From Vibrio stylophorae (lineage in GTDB: Bacteria; Pseudomonadota; Gammaproteobacteria; Enterobacterales; Vibrionaceae): 64,000 bases of DNA. The notes under the pieces are model-generated. The model did no database searches. It was given only the letters and a program-made list of their open reading frames with translations, and had not been told where the DNA came from. Below are positions 43,006 to 52,129 of this stretch, piece by piece. A program made the translations under genes and the position numbers. Location: NCBI RefSeq assembly GCF_921293875.1, contig NZ_CAKLDI010000001.1:1146475-1210474 (forward strand), given 5' to 3'. Numbering within the stretch: the stretch's first letter is position 1; every line of letters begins with the position of its first letter.

Positions 43006-44667
43006 TTATTTGCTTGGACGACAGTTTGAGAAGAGATCTAATTGCGCTTCATACACCTTGGTTTGAATATCCATGGCACCCAAGAGTGAGTGGAAGATAT
43101 TGTCTTGGCTGTACTCATTCTCTTTACCCATTTTACGCAGGCAATTGAGGTCAATTTGTTTGCTTTGCGCAAAGCCAGGTGACATCCACATCAATAGTGG
43201 CACCTTGGTTTGTTGCTCAGGCGCAATGGCGTAAGGCGTGCCGTGTAGATAGACACCGTGCTCACCAATGGACTCACCATGATCTGAGATATAAATCAGC
43301 GCCGTGTTATAGCGATCCTCTAGGCTAATCAATTTCTCAATGAGGTTCGCCATCACGTAATCGGTGTAGCGAATGGTGTTGTCATAGGCGTTACGAATTT
43401 GCTCATTGCTGCAGTTTTCAATATCGGCACGTGCGCAATCTGGTTGATAGTGTGCCATGGCTTTTGGATAGCGTTGGAAGTAGGTTGGACCATGGCTACC
43501 AATTAAATGCATCACCATCACGCGATTGCCTTTCATCTGCGCAATTTGTGAGTCCAAATCGGCAAGCATGATTTCATCGTAGCAAGTTTCACCGTTACAA
43601 AGTGGGTGGCTGCTGACATCGAGTTTGGCAAGCTGATGTTCGTCGAGCTTCGCGACATTGTGGGCAACGTGTTTATCACCACCATCATTGTCTTTCCAAA
43701 GCACACTCACACCCGCGCGCTTCAAGATATCCAATGCGTTGTCTTGCATGTCAGCACGCTCACGATCGAAGTTACTGTGCTGAAGAATAGAGAACATGCA
43801 AGGTACAGACACGGCGGTTGCTGTGCCGCAAGAGCTGACATGGTTGAATACCACAGGATTGTACTTCTGGGTAAAGGCATTGGTGTCACGCTCATAACCA
43901 TTGTATTGATAGTTTTGTGCGCGCGCGGTTTCGCCCAATAGGAAAATCAGCAGGGTTGGTTTGCCATTACCCTTATCATGGAAATAAGCAGGGTTTTGTT
44001 TGGCATCTTCACCGATGGTTTTGTAGGTCAAAGGCGTAGACAAATAGCGCTTATCGATCAGTTTCACTGCACTATAAACAAAGTGAGTCGGAATGATCAT
44101 CTTCTTCAAATAAGGCTGGTTGCGGCCCACTGAAGCATAATCTTGGTAGTAAAAACCGGCGATAACCACCACCAATAGTAGAGAGACCACCATGCTGATC
44201 ACTTTACTGAGAAGCAAACGGAAAATGGAGGGTGCAGGGCGTACTGGGGTGAGCAAAAGAATGACGGCAGGAAGAACGCCTAGACCCAGCACCCAAAACA
44301 GAGCAGTCAAACTAAAGTAGGAACCCGCTTCATGGCTGTTGGTTTCGAGAATATTCACCAACATATCTTGGTCAACAATGGTGCCATAGTTATAGCCGGC
44401 GTAACTGATGACACTGGAGATCACGATCAAAATAGAGAAGAAGGCCTTGCCCACATAGGGCCAGTTCAGCAAGCTGAAAATGAAGTTCATCGCCAAAATG
44501 AAGAAGAGCGGAATGGAGATGATAAAGCCGATTTTAACGGATTCAAGCTCAGTGAAAATTTGATGAAGTTTGGCGTAAATTGGCAGATTCAATGCAAGTG
44601 CAAAGTAGCAAGCAAGTATCAAAGTGATACGCCAAAGCGGCTGCGGCTTGAGTCGTTTAGACAGCAT
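43006..44667 (-). CDS. eptA: Lipid A phosphoethanolamine transferase (EptA/MCR family)
   Basis: About 553 residues. Five N-terminal transmembrane segments are followed by a periplasmic sulfatase-fold domain. Catalytic elements are visible: GETARAQNY with the zinc-ligand Glu, SCGTATAVSVPCMFS with the phosphorylated threonine, HLIGSHGP, and SDHGESIGEHG with the Asp-His zinc ligands. Several cysteines (CGT, PCM, CNGETC, DCAR, NCS) would form the family's disulphides. It adds phosphoethanolamine to lipid A and can lower polymyxin susceptibility. ATG 44667 with AAAGGA is preferred to ATG 44721, which lacks a site. Confidence 0.9.
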   Translation of the reverse strand: MLSKRLKPQPLWRITLILACYFALALNLPIYAKLHQIFTELESVKIGFIISIPLFFILAMNFIFSLLNWPYVGKAFFSILIVISSVISYAGYNYGTIVDQDMLVNILETNSHEAGSYFSLTALFWVLGLGVLPAVILLLTPVRPAPSIFRLLLSKVISMVVSLLLVVVIAGFYYQDYASVGRNQPYLKKMIIPTHFVYSAVKLIDKRYLSTPLTYKTIGEDAKQNPAYFHDKGNGKPTLLIFLLGETARAQNYQYNGYERDTNAFTQKYNPVVFNHVSSCGTATAVSVPCMFSILQHSNFDRERADMQDNALDILKRAGVSVLWKDNDGGDKHVAHNVAKLDEHQLAKLDVSSHPLCNGETCYDEIMLADLDSQIAQMKGNRVMVMHLIGSHGPTYFQRYPKAMAHYQPDCARADIENCSNEQIRNAYDNTIRYTDYVMANLIEKLISLEDRYNTALIYISDHGESIGEHGVYLHGTPYAIAPEQQTKVPLLMWMSPGFAQSKQIDLNCLRKMGKENEYSQDNIFHSLLGAMDIQTKVYEAQLDLFSNCRPSK

Positions 44668-45155
44668 GCGTTTGTCCTTTGTGATGTATTTGATGTTCTT
44701 ATGGAACGGTGTGTCCGTCATTAAGCGTGCAAATATATAGCTATGTCACATTTTCCTGCAAATTTATGCTTGTTTTTTAAGCCTATTGAATGATGGCTAA
44801 ATAGTCACAAATTCTTTACGTTTTTGCTGTTTTAAAATTGATATTTTCCAATGGAGCGGTCAGGTGGCAGTCAGAATCGGTCTGGGAGAGGGCAAATCTG
44901 CATAGCAAGATGAGGCTATTTTCGGGATAGATCGTCGCAAATGAAGGCAACTCAATGACTGCAATGGATTGCGGGGCGTGAGTGGCAACAGCTAGGAGTC
45001 GTGTTGGAACAGTGCGGGTTAAGGCGACGAGTATGAAATTCCTGTGACCGCGCAGTGATTTTTAACATCACAGCGCGAAATCCCAGCGGATGTGATATTG
45101 CATCTGTTTACATCATAAATGAGATCAAGCAAGCTGTGCGCACAACCAATCCATC
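44668..45155. other. Intergenic region between eptA and the HAD gene
   Basis: 488 bp between divergent genes. No further gene, terminator or strong palindrome was recognised; it presumably holds both promoters. Confidence 0.5.
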
Positions 45156-45980
45156 ATGAAACCTATGACCACACCTGATATTCGATTGATCGCTTCTGAT
45201 ATGGATGGCACCTTGCTTGATGAGCAAGCGCGCCTTGCTCCGGAATTTTTTGACCTTTTTCATCAGCTCAAGGCGCAAGATATTATCTTTGCAGCCGCTT
45301 CAGGTCGCCAATATTACAGCCTGCTTGAGACCTTTGCGCCCGTGAAAGATGAGATGATGTTTATTGCCGAAAATGGCACCTTGGTGATGCATCAAGGACA
45401 AGAGCTCTATAGTTGCACCATTGCGCGTGATGAAATCCATGCCATTGTCGCTGCGGCGCGCGAGATTGAAAATGCCTATGTGGTGCTTTGTGGTAAGCGC
45501 TCTGCTTATATTGAAACCCAAGCGCCAGAAGCGCTGGCTGAGTTTCAAAAATACTACCAGCGCTGTGAATATGTGCCGGATCTACTCGCGGTTGAAGATG
45601 ATTTCATTAAGGTGGCGATTTGTCATTTTGGCGGCACAGAAGCGCTGGTTTATCCAAGTATTTATGGCCAGTTTGGTAACACCCACCAAGTAGTGGTCAG
45701 CGCTAAAATTTGGCTCGATGTGATGAACGCGCAGGCGTCCAAAGGTGCGGCCATTGAGCATTTGCATCGCACCATGCAATTTGGCCCTGAAAACACTATG
45801 AGCTTTGGGGATTATTTGAACGATCTTGAAATGCTGAATGCCAGTGGCTATTCCTATGCCATGGCCAATGCGCATGATGCGATTAAAGCAGCTGCGCGCT
45901 TTGAAGCGCCAAGCAATGCAGAACGCGGCGTTTTGCAAGTGATTGAGCAATTGCTAGCCGGTGAAATCAGCGGCAAATAG
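45156..45980 (+). CDS. Cof-type HAD-IIB family phosphatase
   Basis: 274 residues. HAD motif I is SDMDGTLLD (nucleophile Asp about 15), motif II is AAASGRQ, motif III is the Lys in ASKGAAI, and motif IV is SFGDYLNDLEML. The cap between motifs II and III is the C2B type of Cof/YbiV proteins, which dephosphorylate sugar phosphates and related metabolites. It is cytoplasmic. The start ATG 45156 has no obvious ribosome-binding site; ATG 45165 is an alternative. Confidence 0.9.
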   Translation: MKPMTTPDIRLIASDMDGTLLDEQARLAPEFFDLFHQLKAQDIIFAAASGRQYYSLLETFAPVKDEMMFIAENGTLVMHQGQELYSCTIARDEIHAIVAAAREIENAYVVLCGKRSAYIETQAPEALAEFQKYYQRCEYVPDLLAVEDDFIKVAICHFGGTEALVYPSIYGQFGNTHQVVVSAKIWLDVMNAQASKGAAIEHLHRTMQFGPENTMSFGDYLNDLEMLNASGYSYAMANAHDAIKAAARFEAPSNAERGVLQVIEQLLAGEISGK

Positions 45981-46006
45981 CTCGGTTGCGACAATTTGTC
46001 CAATAT

Positions 46007-46036
46007 AAAAAAACCGAGCATGTGCTCGGTTTTTTT
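46007..46036. terminator. Rho-independent terminator (bidirectional)
   Basis: AAAAAAACCGAGCA / TGCTCGGTTTTTTT between the convergent HAD and YeeN-like genes. Confidence 0.88.
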
Positions 46037-46050
46037 ACAGGCGCTCAATA

Positions 46051-46767
46051 TTAGAATTCAGCGTTGTGGTAAACGTTTTGTACGTCATCACAATCGTTCA
46101 AGGTATCCAAGAACTTCTCAAAGCTAGCCACGTCATCACCAGCAAGGGTGGTCATGGTTTGTGGAACGAAAGTGATCTCTTCCACATCTACAGTGACGTC
46201 TGGCTGGCTATCTGCAAGCGCATTTTTAATCTTGAAGAATTCAGTGTGTGGTGCGAATACAGTGATCACGCCATCTTCACACTCGATATCAGCGACATCA
46301 CAGTCAGCCATCATCAGATTTTCAAGTACAGTTTCTTCGTCTTCACCTTTGAACTGGAATACAGCTTGGTGATCGAACATGTGTGCAACGGTACCTGGGC
46401 CGCCAATTTTTGCATTGTTTTTCACAAAGCACTGACGCACATCCATAAAGGTACGGTTGTTGTTGTCGGTTAGACAGTCAACGATGACAGAGCAACCACC
46501 AGGGCCAAAACCTTCGTAACGTGCCACTTCATAGTTTTCGCCGCCGCCGCCATTGGCTTTGTCGATCGCTTTTTCAATGACGTGGGTTGGTACTTGGTCT
46601 TTTTTCGCTTTTTCGATTAGACGACGAAGAGACAGGTTTGAATCTGGATCGGTGCCACCGTTTTTAGCAGCCACATAGATCTCTTTACCGTACTTAGAGT
46701 ACACCTTGATTTTGGCGCCTTGTGTCTTCGCCATTGAAGCTTTACGTACTTCGAAACTACGTCCCAT
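46051..46767 (-). CDS. YebC/PmpR family protein (YeeN-like)
   Basis: 238 residues: [11 protein letters not shown] at the start, then [51 protein letters not shown] and the acidic C-terminus [11 protein letters not shown]. The form with a YxKYGxEIY segment matches YeeN more than YebC. YebC-type proteins act as ribosome rescue factors at proline stretches, and some were described as transcription regulators. It is cytoplasmic and monocistronic. Confidence 0.9.
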   Translation of the reverse strand: MGRSFEVRKASMAKTQGAKIKVYSKYGKEIYVAAKNGGTDPDSNLSLRRLIEKAKKDQVPTHVIEKAIDKANGGGGENYEVARYEGFGPGGCSVIVDCLTDNNNRTFMDVRQCFVKNNAKIGGPGTVAHMFDHQAVFQFKGEDEETVLENLMMADCDVADIECEDGVITVFAPHTEFFKIKNALADSQPDVTVDVEEITFVPQTMTTLAGDDVASFEKFLDTLNDCDDVQNVYHNAEF

Positions 46768-47100
46768 GGGGAGTTACTCTCTATGTTTGACAATAATCTG
46801 AGGCGCGAATTTTACCTTCGGGAAAGCCTCTTGGCTAGCACCTGATAGCTAAAGGGTGGTTTTGATTGGCTTTGTGTCAAAAATTTGGGACAAAATACGG
46901 CCAATTGAGGCTGGTTTTGTGATGCTTGCAGGCACACTGATCTTGCCTCTATTTATAGGCTGAACACTGAATAAATAATCGCCCATTGTTGAAATATAGG
47001 ATTGTCATAAACCAGTGATTGCAATCTAAGAATGATTGCTAGAGTATATACTCTAATTATATTTTCATGATCTTACATGGATTTTAAGCGATAGATTGCC
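46768..47100. other. Intergenic promoter region of the efflux operon
   Basis: 333 bp between divergent genes, AT-rich near 47000-47100, with the palindromic operator listed separately. No further gene seen. Confidence 0.5.
47040..47055. promoter_or_regulatory. 16-bp perfect palindrome, probable repressor operator
   Basis: TAGAGTATATACTCTA, 45 bp before the TolC-family start codon. It contains TATACT, which could serve as the -10 element, so a bound MarR- or TetR-type repressor would block the promoter. No such regulator gene is adjacent. Confidence 0.6.
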
Positions 47101-48591
47101 ATGAAACCGATTGACTCATTTTCACTGACGCGCTGGCGCACAGCGACGCGTCATTTTCGTGTATTGTCCTTGGCTTGCACCACAATGTTTGCATCGGGCT
47201 GGGCTAATACAGCGCTCGCCGCAGATATTGGTTTTGAGCAAGCTTGGCAATTGATGCTGCAAAATAACCATGGGATTGCAGCAGAACAGGCCAATGTTCA
47301 GCGTTATGCGCAGCTCGCTGAAGGGACCAAGGCCATGGATTTGCCTTCGGTGACCTTGGGTGCGAACTATACCCGTCTTGATCAAGACATCACCTTATCC
47401 GGTCAGCAGTTGCTTGATAGTACCGATGCCGCGTTACCGCCGCCAGCCATGTTGCCGCCTACGATTGCGCCCATTGTGGGCAGCTTGCTTGGCACCACCT
47501 CAACAATTGCTGAAAAAGATATTTTGTCCTCATCGGTGCGTGTGATTTGGCCGATTTTTACGGGTGGTCGCATTGATGCAGCGCAGCGCGCAGCGCGCGG
47601 TAGACTAGATGAAGCGAAAAGCCATCAAGCCATGGCGCTGCAAGGTCGTTATGACGATCTCAGCCGCTACTATTTTACAGTCCAACTTGCCAAGGCCGTG
47701 CTGCAAACACGCCAAGAGGTGGAGCAGGGGCTTGCACAGCATTTGGATGCAGCGAAAAAATTAGAGCAGCAAGGACAAATTGCGAAAGTGGAGCGCCTGC
47801 AAGCGCAAGCCGCTTTTGATAAAGCCATTGTCGATCGACAAAAAGCAGCGCATGACCTCACCATGGCCAAGGCGGCCTTTGCTAAGCAAATTAATCAGCA
47901 AACAGGTCAGCAAAGCAATCAACAAAATGAACTGTCACCTGGTGATCCGCTGTTTATTAACGCCCATCTTCCGCCGCTCCATGCTTTTATCGAGCAAACA
48001 CTTGCAACCTATCCTGGTCTTTCGTTACTCGATGCTAAAGACAGCCAAGCTCATAGTTTGGTCGATGCCGAAAAAGGGAAGTATTACCCCAATGTTTATC
48101 TCTATGGTGACTACAACCTGTATGAAGATGACAGCCTAGCGAGTCAAATGAAACCAGACTGGTTGGTGGGTGTGGGCGTGAGTATTCCGCTTATTGATAA
48201 CACAGGCCGCTCTGAACAGCTTCAAGCTGCGCATAGCGCGGTGCTACAAGTGCGTCATTTAAAAGCGCAGGCGAAACAAAATCTCGCACTTTTGGTGCAA
48301 AAAACCTATTTAGAAGCGCAGCAGGCCATTGATGAAGCCAATGGTTTGAACTCCAGTATTGCGCTAGCGAAAGAGAATATATTGCTGCGTCAAACCGCAT
48401 TTGCCCAAGGTTTAGGCGACTCGCTTGATGTGGTGGACGCACAGCTTTATTTAGCCAGCGTGCAAACCCAGCAATTGGTGGCGCGTTATCGCTATGTGAT
48501 TGCACTCAATAAACTATTGGCACTGAGCGGGCAAACGGCCCAGTTTGCGCAATACCAACAATCATCCGTCGCGCATGTAGCCGCGCACTAA
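47101..48591 (+). CDS. TolC-family outer-membrane efflux protein
   Basis: 496 residues. A long signal peptide ends near ALAADI, followed by two OEP repeats with the typical coiled-coil helices (GFEQAWQLMLQNNHGI at the start; AQRAARGRLDEAKSHQAM in the first repeat; FAQGLGDSLDVVDAQLYLA in the second). It should form the trimeric outer-membrane channel of an export system whose inner parts are encoded downstream. ATG 47101 follows AGCGATAG, a weak site. It is the first gene of a four-gene operon. Confidence 0.88.
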   Translation: MKPIDSFSLTRWRTATRHFRVLSLACTTMFASGWANTALAADIGFEQAWQLMLQNNHGIAAEQANVQRYAQLAEGTKAMDLPSVTLGANYTRLDQDITLSGQQLLDSTDAALPPPAMLPPTIAPIVGSLLGTTSTIAEKDILSSSVRVIWPIFTGGRIDAAQRAARGRLDEAKSHQAMALQGRYDDLSRYYFTVQLAKAVLQTRQEVEQGLAQHLDAAKKLEQQGQIAKVERLQAQAAFDKAIVDRQKAAHDLTMAKAAFAKQINQQTGQQSNQQNELSPGDPLFINAHLPPLHAFIEQTLATYPGLSLLDAKDSQAHSLVDAEKGKYYPNVYLYGDYNLYEDDSLASQMKPDWLVGVGVSIPLIDNTGRSEQLQAAHSAVLQVRHLKAQAKQNLALLVQKTYLEAQQAIDEANGLNSSIALAKENILLRQTAFAQGLGDSLDVVDAQLYLASVQTQQLVARYRYVIALNKLLALSGQTAQFAQYQQSSVAHVAAH

Positions 48592-48612
48592 ACAGCACTA
48601 AAGAAGGAATCG

Positions 48613-49596
48613 ATGATGAAATATGTAAAACCACTTGCTGTGACTGTGGTGCTGGTTTTTCTTGTGTCTTGGGTGGGTTACAGCTTTTATCGTGCATATC
48701 TACCGCAACCAACCTTACTTCAAGGCGAAATTGAGATGCAGGAATACAGTATCTCATCCAAAGTCGCTGGGCGAATTGATCAAGTCTTGGTACGAAAAGG
48801 CGACACCGTATCCAAGGGCGAGCTGATTTTTACCATTCATAGCCCTGAAATTGAGGCCAAATTAGAGCAAGCACAGGCCGGTGAGCAAGCCGCCAGTGCC
48901 ATGGCGGAGCAAGCTGATCAAGGTGCGCGTAAGCAAGAGATTCAAGCAGCCAAAGCGCAGTGGCAAAAAGCTAGCGCCGCAGCAGCGCTTTTGAAAAAGA
49001 CTTATATCCGGGTGAATAATCTTTACGAGCAAGGGGTGATCGCGGAGCAAAAACGCGATGAAGCGAAAACCCAATGGCAAGCCGCGCAATACACGGCCAA
49101 TGCCGCGTATCAGATGTATACCATGGCCAAAGAGGGCGCGCGCGTCGAAACCAAAAAAGCGGCGCAGGAAAAAGTACGAATGGCACAAGGTGCTGTGGCT
49201 GAAGTAGAGGCTTATGCCAAAGACACCCAAATTCACAGCTGGTATCAAGGTGAAGTGTCACAGGTCTTACTACACGGTGGTGAGCTTGCGCCGCAAGGTT
49301 TCCCTGTGGTGACTGTGGTGGATACCCAAGATGCATGGGCGGTGCTGCATGTGCGCGAAGATCGCCTTAACCAATTTAGAAAGGGCCAGCTGTTTGAAGC
49401 CTTTATGCCAGCACTGAATCAAACCGTTCAGTTTAAGGTGACCCATGTCGCTGTGATGGGTGATTTCGCCACTTGGCGCGCGACGGATGCGTCGAAAGGA
49501 TTTGATTTACGCACCTTTGAAGTACAAGCGCGTCCCGTTGATAAGAGCCTCTCTTTGCGGATGGGGATGAGTGTTGTTGTGACGTTGTCACACTAA
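48613..49596 (+). CDS. HlyD-family periplasmic adaptor protein (YhiI-like)
   Basis: 327 residues. An N-terminal anchor (about 5-27) precedes the lipoyl half-motif SSKVAGRIDQVLVRKGDTVSKGELI, a long Lys/Ala/Gln-rich hairpin (about 70-180) and the second lipoyl half and beta-barrel (SWYQGEVSQVLLHGGELAPQ). It bridges the permeases and the TolC-type channel. The start has AAGGAA; ATG 48613 or 48616 is possible. It lies 21 bp after the tolC-like gene. Confidence 0.88.
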   Translation: MMKYVKPLAVTVVLVFLVSWVGYSFYRAYLPQPTLLQGEIEMQEYSISSKVAGRIDQVLVRKGDTVSKGELIFTIHSPEIEAKLEQAQAGEQAASAMAEQADQGARKQEIQAAKAQWQKASAAAALLKKTYIRVNNLYEQGVIAEQKRDEAKTQWQAAQYTANAAYQMYTMAKEGARVETKKAAQEKVRMAQGAVAEVEAYAKDTQIHSWYQGEVSQVLLHGGELAPQGFPVVTVVDTQDAWAVLHVREDRLNQFRKGQLFEAFMPALNQTVQFKVTHVAVMGDFATWRATDASKGFDLRTFEVQARPVDKSLSLRMGMSVVVTLSH

Positions 49597-49600
49597 AGCT

Positions 49601-50836
49601 GTGAATGAACCCATGAAATATTCAGCCCATCCATATACTTCGCACGGCTTTCTCCCTGCGGCCACATTGTTGCGCCGAGATCGCTGGCTCGTGGTGGTTC
49701 TGTTTGTGCTGCCTGTGGTGCTCGTTGTTATGCTGTGGTCCATTTTTGCGCAGGGTATTGTGCGTGATTTGCCAATTGCTGTGGTGGATTTATCTAACTC
49801 CAGCTTATCGCGTCAGCTGATTCGCCAATATGACGCCAGTCCGACGCTGGCGGTGACCCGTGAATATGGCAATGCGCAGCCTGCTAAGCAGGATCTTATC
49901 GATAGTGAAGTGTATGCCTATTTGGTGATCCCGCGGGATTTAGATAAACAGATGCGCCTTGGCTTATCGCCACAGCTCACCCTTTTTTATAATGGCCAAT
50001 ATTTGCTGATGGGACGCTTAGTGAGCTCTGCAGCCATGCAGGCGCAGGGCACCCTCAATGCACAAATATCAGTGCTGCAAGCTATGGGGCATGGTCACGT
50101 CACGCCGGCTGGGGCTTTTGGTCAAGCGATGCCGATGCAAAGTCAGGTCACTGCACTTTTCAACCTCAATAGCAACTACACCATCTTTTTGCTGGGCGCC
50201 ATTGTCCCTGCGCTTTGGCAGGTCGTGATGGTCGCGGGCACCGTATTGGTTCTCACCGCGCAGATGCGCTTATCAAACGGGAGTTATTTGACTGCTGGCA
50301 GTTCGGCGCAATGTTTTTGCCGCATTGGCCGAAGTTTGTTGTGGCTTTGGGCACTTTATTGCGCGCAGGGATTGTTGTTTCTCACTTGGTTTTTCTATGG
50401 CTTGGATTGGCCGCTGCACTGGCAAGCAGGTCTGGGTGGGCTCAATCATTGGTTGATTTTGATCTTTGCGCAGGTTGTTACGGCGCTGGTATCGATTGTG
50501 ATGGGCGCGCTGTTTTATTTCTTAACACTGGATGCCGCCCGCGCCATGAGTTTTGCTGGCGCATTTAGTGCGCCGAGCTTTGCTTTTATGGGGATCACTT
50601 TTCCCGTCACCAATATGGGGCATTTTGCCATTTGGTGGCGTGATCTTTTGCCGATTACCCATTATATCGATGTGCAAGTGAGCCAAATTAACTATGCGGC
50701 GCCTTTGATGACAGCGCTCAATCATATGAAGCCCATGCTTGGCTATATCATCGCTGTGATTGCGCTTTTGCTATTGGTCGATTTTCAGCGTCAGCAGCAG
50801 GCTAAGCATGCCGGCCAAGTGGAGGGCGTGTTATGA
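49601..50836 (+). CDS. ABC-2 type transporter permease, first of pair
   Basis: 411 residues. One N-terminal transmembrane segment (about 29-52), a large periplasmic domain (about 53-185, with LPIAVVDLSNSSLSRQLIRQY) and about five C-terminal segments match the ABC2_membrane_3 family (YhhJ/YbhS-like). The start is uncertain: GTG 49601 or ATG 49613, neither with a clear site. It overlaps the next permease gene by 4 bp. No ATP-binding subunit is encoded in the operon. Confidence 0.82.
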   Translation: MNEPMKYSAHPYTSHGFLPAATLLRRDRWLVVVLFVLPVVLVVMLWSIFAQGIVRDLPIAVVDLSNSSLSRQLIRQYDASPTLAVTREYGNAQPAKQDLIDSEVYAYLVIPRDLDKQMRLGLSPQLTLFYNGQYLLMGRLVSSAAMQAQGTLNAQISVLQAMGHGHVTPAGAFGQAMPMQSQVTALFNLNSNYTIFLLGAIVPALWQVVMVAGTVLVLTAQMRLSNGSYLTAGSSAQCFCRIGRSLLWLWALYCAQGLLFLTWFFYGLDWPLHWQAGLGGLNHWLILIFAQVVTALVSIVMGALFYFLTLDAARAMSFAGAFSAPSFAFMGITFPVTNMGHFAIWWRDLLPITHYIDVQVSQINYAAPLMTALNHMKPMLGYIIAVIALLLLVDFQRQQQAKHAGQVEGVL

Positions 50837-51966
50837 GCTGGTGGCAATTGATTCAAGCTGAGTTACGTGCCTTTTCACAAAACAAAGTGGTGCTGCTCAC
50901 CGTGTTTGGCGGCGTGCTGTTTTATTCTTTTCTCTATCCGCAGCCCTATCTTGAGCAGGTGCCGCGTGAGCAAGCGATCACCGTGGTGGATTTGGATGGC
51001 AGTTCACAAAGCCGCGCTTTAATACGGATGGCCAATGCGACATCGCAGCTAAATGTTGTGCGTCATGATCTGAGCATTGCGGCGGCTAAAGATGCGTTTT
51101 TAAACGGTGATGTGCAGGGGATTTTGGTGATCCCACAGCATTTTCACCGCGATCTTTTATTGGGCCGTTCTCCGACCTTGGCCTATGCTGCTGATGCTTC
51201 CTACTTTCTGGTGTACGGCACTGTGATTGAGGGGATGCTTGCCAGTAGTGGCACGCTAGGGGCACAGGTGAAAGTGGGACGTCTGATGGTTTCCGGCGTG
51301 CCTAAAGTGCAGGCAGCGGAGCAATACACGCCGATTCGCCTCAATGGCAAACCGACCTTTAACCCCGCCATGGGCTATATCGAATATGTCGTACCTGCGG
51401 TCTTTGTGATGATATTGCAGCAAACCCTTATTATGGGGGTGGGCTTAGTGGGCGCAGGCCAGCGCGGTCAAGGTTACTGGCAAAAGACGCCTTTTTGGCG
51501 TGTGGCATTACTGCGTGTGGTGCTATTTGTTGCCATTTACTATGTGCTGAGCGCCTTTTATTTTGGCTTTACCTTTGAGGCCTATGGTATTCGGCGTCTC
51601 GCCGATCCGGCCGAGTTATTACTGCTGCTATTACCATTTTTGCTGATCTGTTGCTTGATCGGGTTGCTGTTAGGGGCGCTGATGCCGCGTCGCGAGCTGG
51701 TGACAGTGGTGGTACTACTGAGCTCCATGCCGCTGATTTTTTCCATTGGCTTTATCTGGCCACTACAAGCTATGCCCCTGTGGGTTCAGCAATTTGCTCA
51801 GCTGTTTCCTTGTACGCCAGGTGTACAAGGCATGCTAGAGCTCAATCAAATGGGCGCACCGTTTCATCATTTAACCGCGCAGCTCAATATGATGGCGCTG
51901 CAACTGCTGGGTTGGGGTATCTTGGCGACGGGCGCTTTGTATTGGCGCGCGAAACAGGCGGACTGA
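50833..51966 (+). CDS. ABC-2 type transporter permease, second of pair
   Basis: 377 residues with the same architecture as its neighbour: one N-terminal helix (about 20-35), a periplasmic domain starting AITVVDLDGSSQSRALIRMAN, and five or six C-terminal helices. The two are clearly paralogous and probably form a heterodimeric membrane core. The ATG overlaps the upstream stop (ATGA). A terminator closes the operon directly afterwards, so the ATPase, if needed, must come from elsewhere. Confidence 0.83.
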   Translation: MSWWQLIQAELRAFSQNKVVLLTVFGGVLFYSFLYPQPYLEQVPREQAITVVDLDGSSQSRALIRMANATSQLNVVRHDLSIAAAKDAFLNGDVQGILVIPQHFHRDLLLGRSPTLAYAADASYFLVYGTVIEGMLASSGTLGAQVKVGRLMVSGVPKVQAAEQYTPIRLNGKPTFNPAMGYIEYVVPAVFVMILQQTLIMGVGLVGAGQRGQGYWQKTPFWRVALLRVVLFVAIYYVLSAFYFGFTFEAYGIRRLADPAELLLLLLPFLLICCLIGLLLGALMPRRELVTVVVLLSSMPLIFSIGFIWPLQAMPLWVQQFAQLFPCTPGVQGMLELNQMGAPFHHLTAQLNMMALQLLGWGILATGALYWRAKQAD

Positions 51967-51974
51967 TTGGTTTT

Positions 51975-52001
51975 AAAAGCTGGCGATGCCAGCTTTTTTT
52001 T
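51975..52001 (+). terminator. Rho-independent terminator of efflux operon
   Basis: AAAAGCTGGC / GCCAGCTTTT with a 3-nt loop and T8. Confidence 0.88.
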
Positions 52002-52129
52002 GATGTTTGCACTGCGTGCAAGGTAGCCAGTTTAACTTTGCTGCGATCAAGCGCACGTCCTGTATTAATTCAATTATCATGATAAATATGAATTGGTTAG
52101 GATGTGCGCAACAGCACGAGGGGGTGGCG

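Noticed and set aside
52007-52129. N-terminal extension of the SMI1/KNR4 protein
   Set aside because: It would start right after the upstream terminator and bury the signal peptide; ATG 52130 has a G-rich ribosome-binding site.
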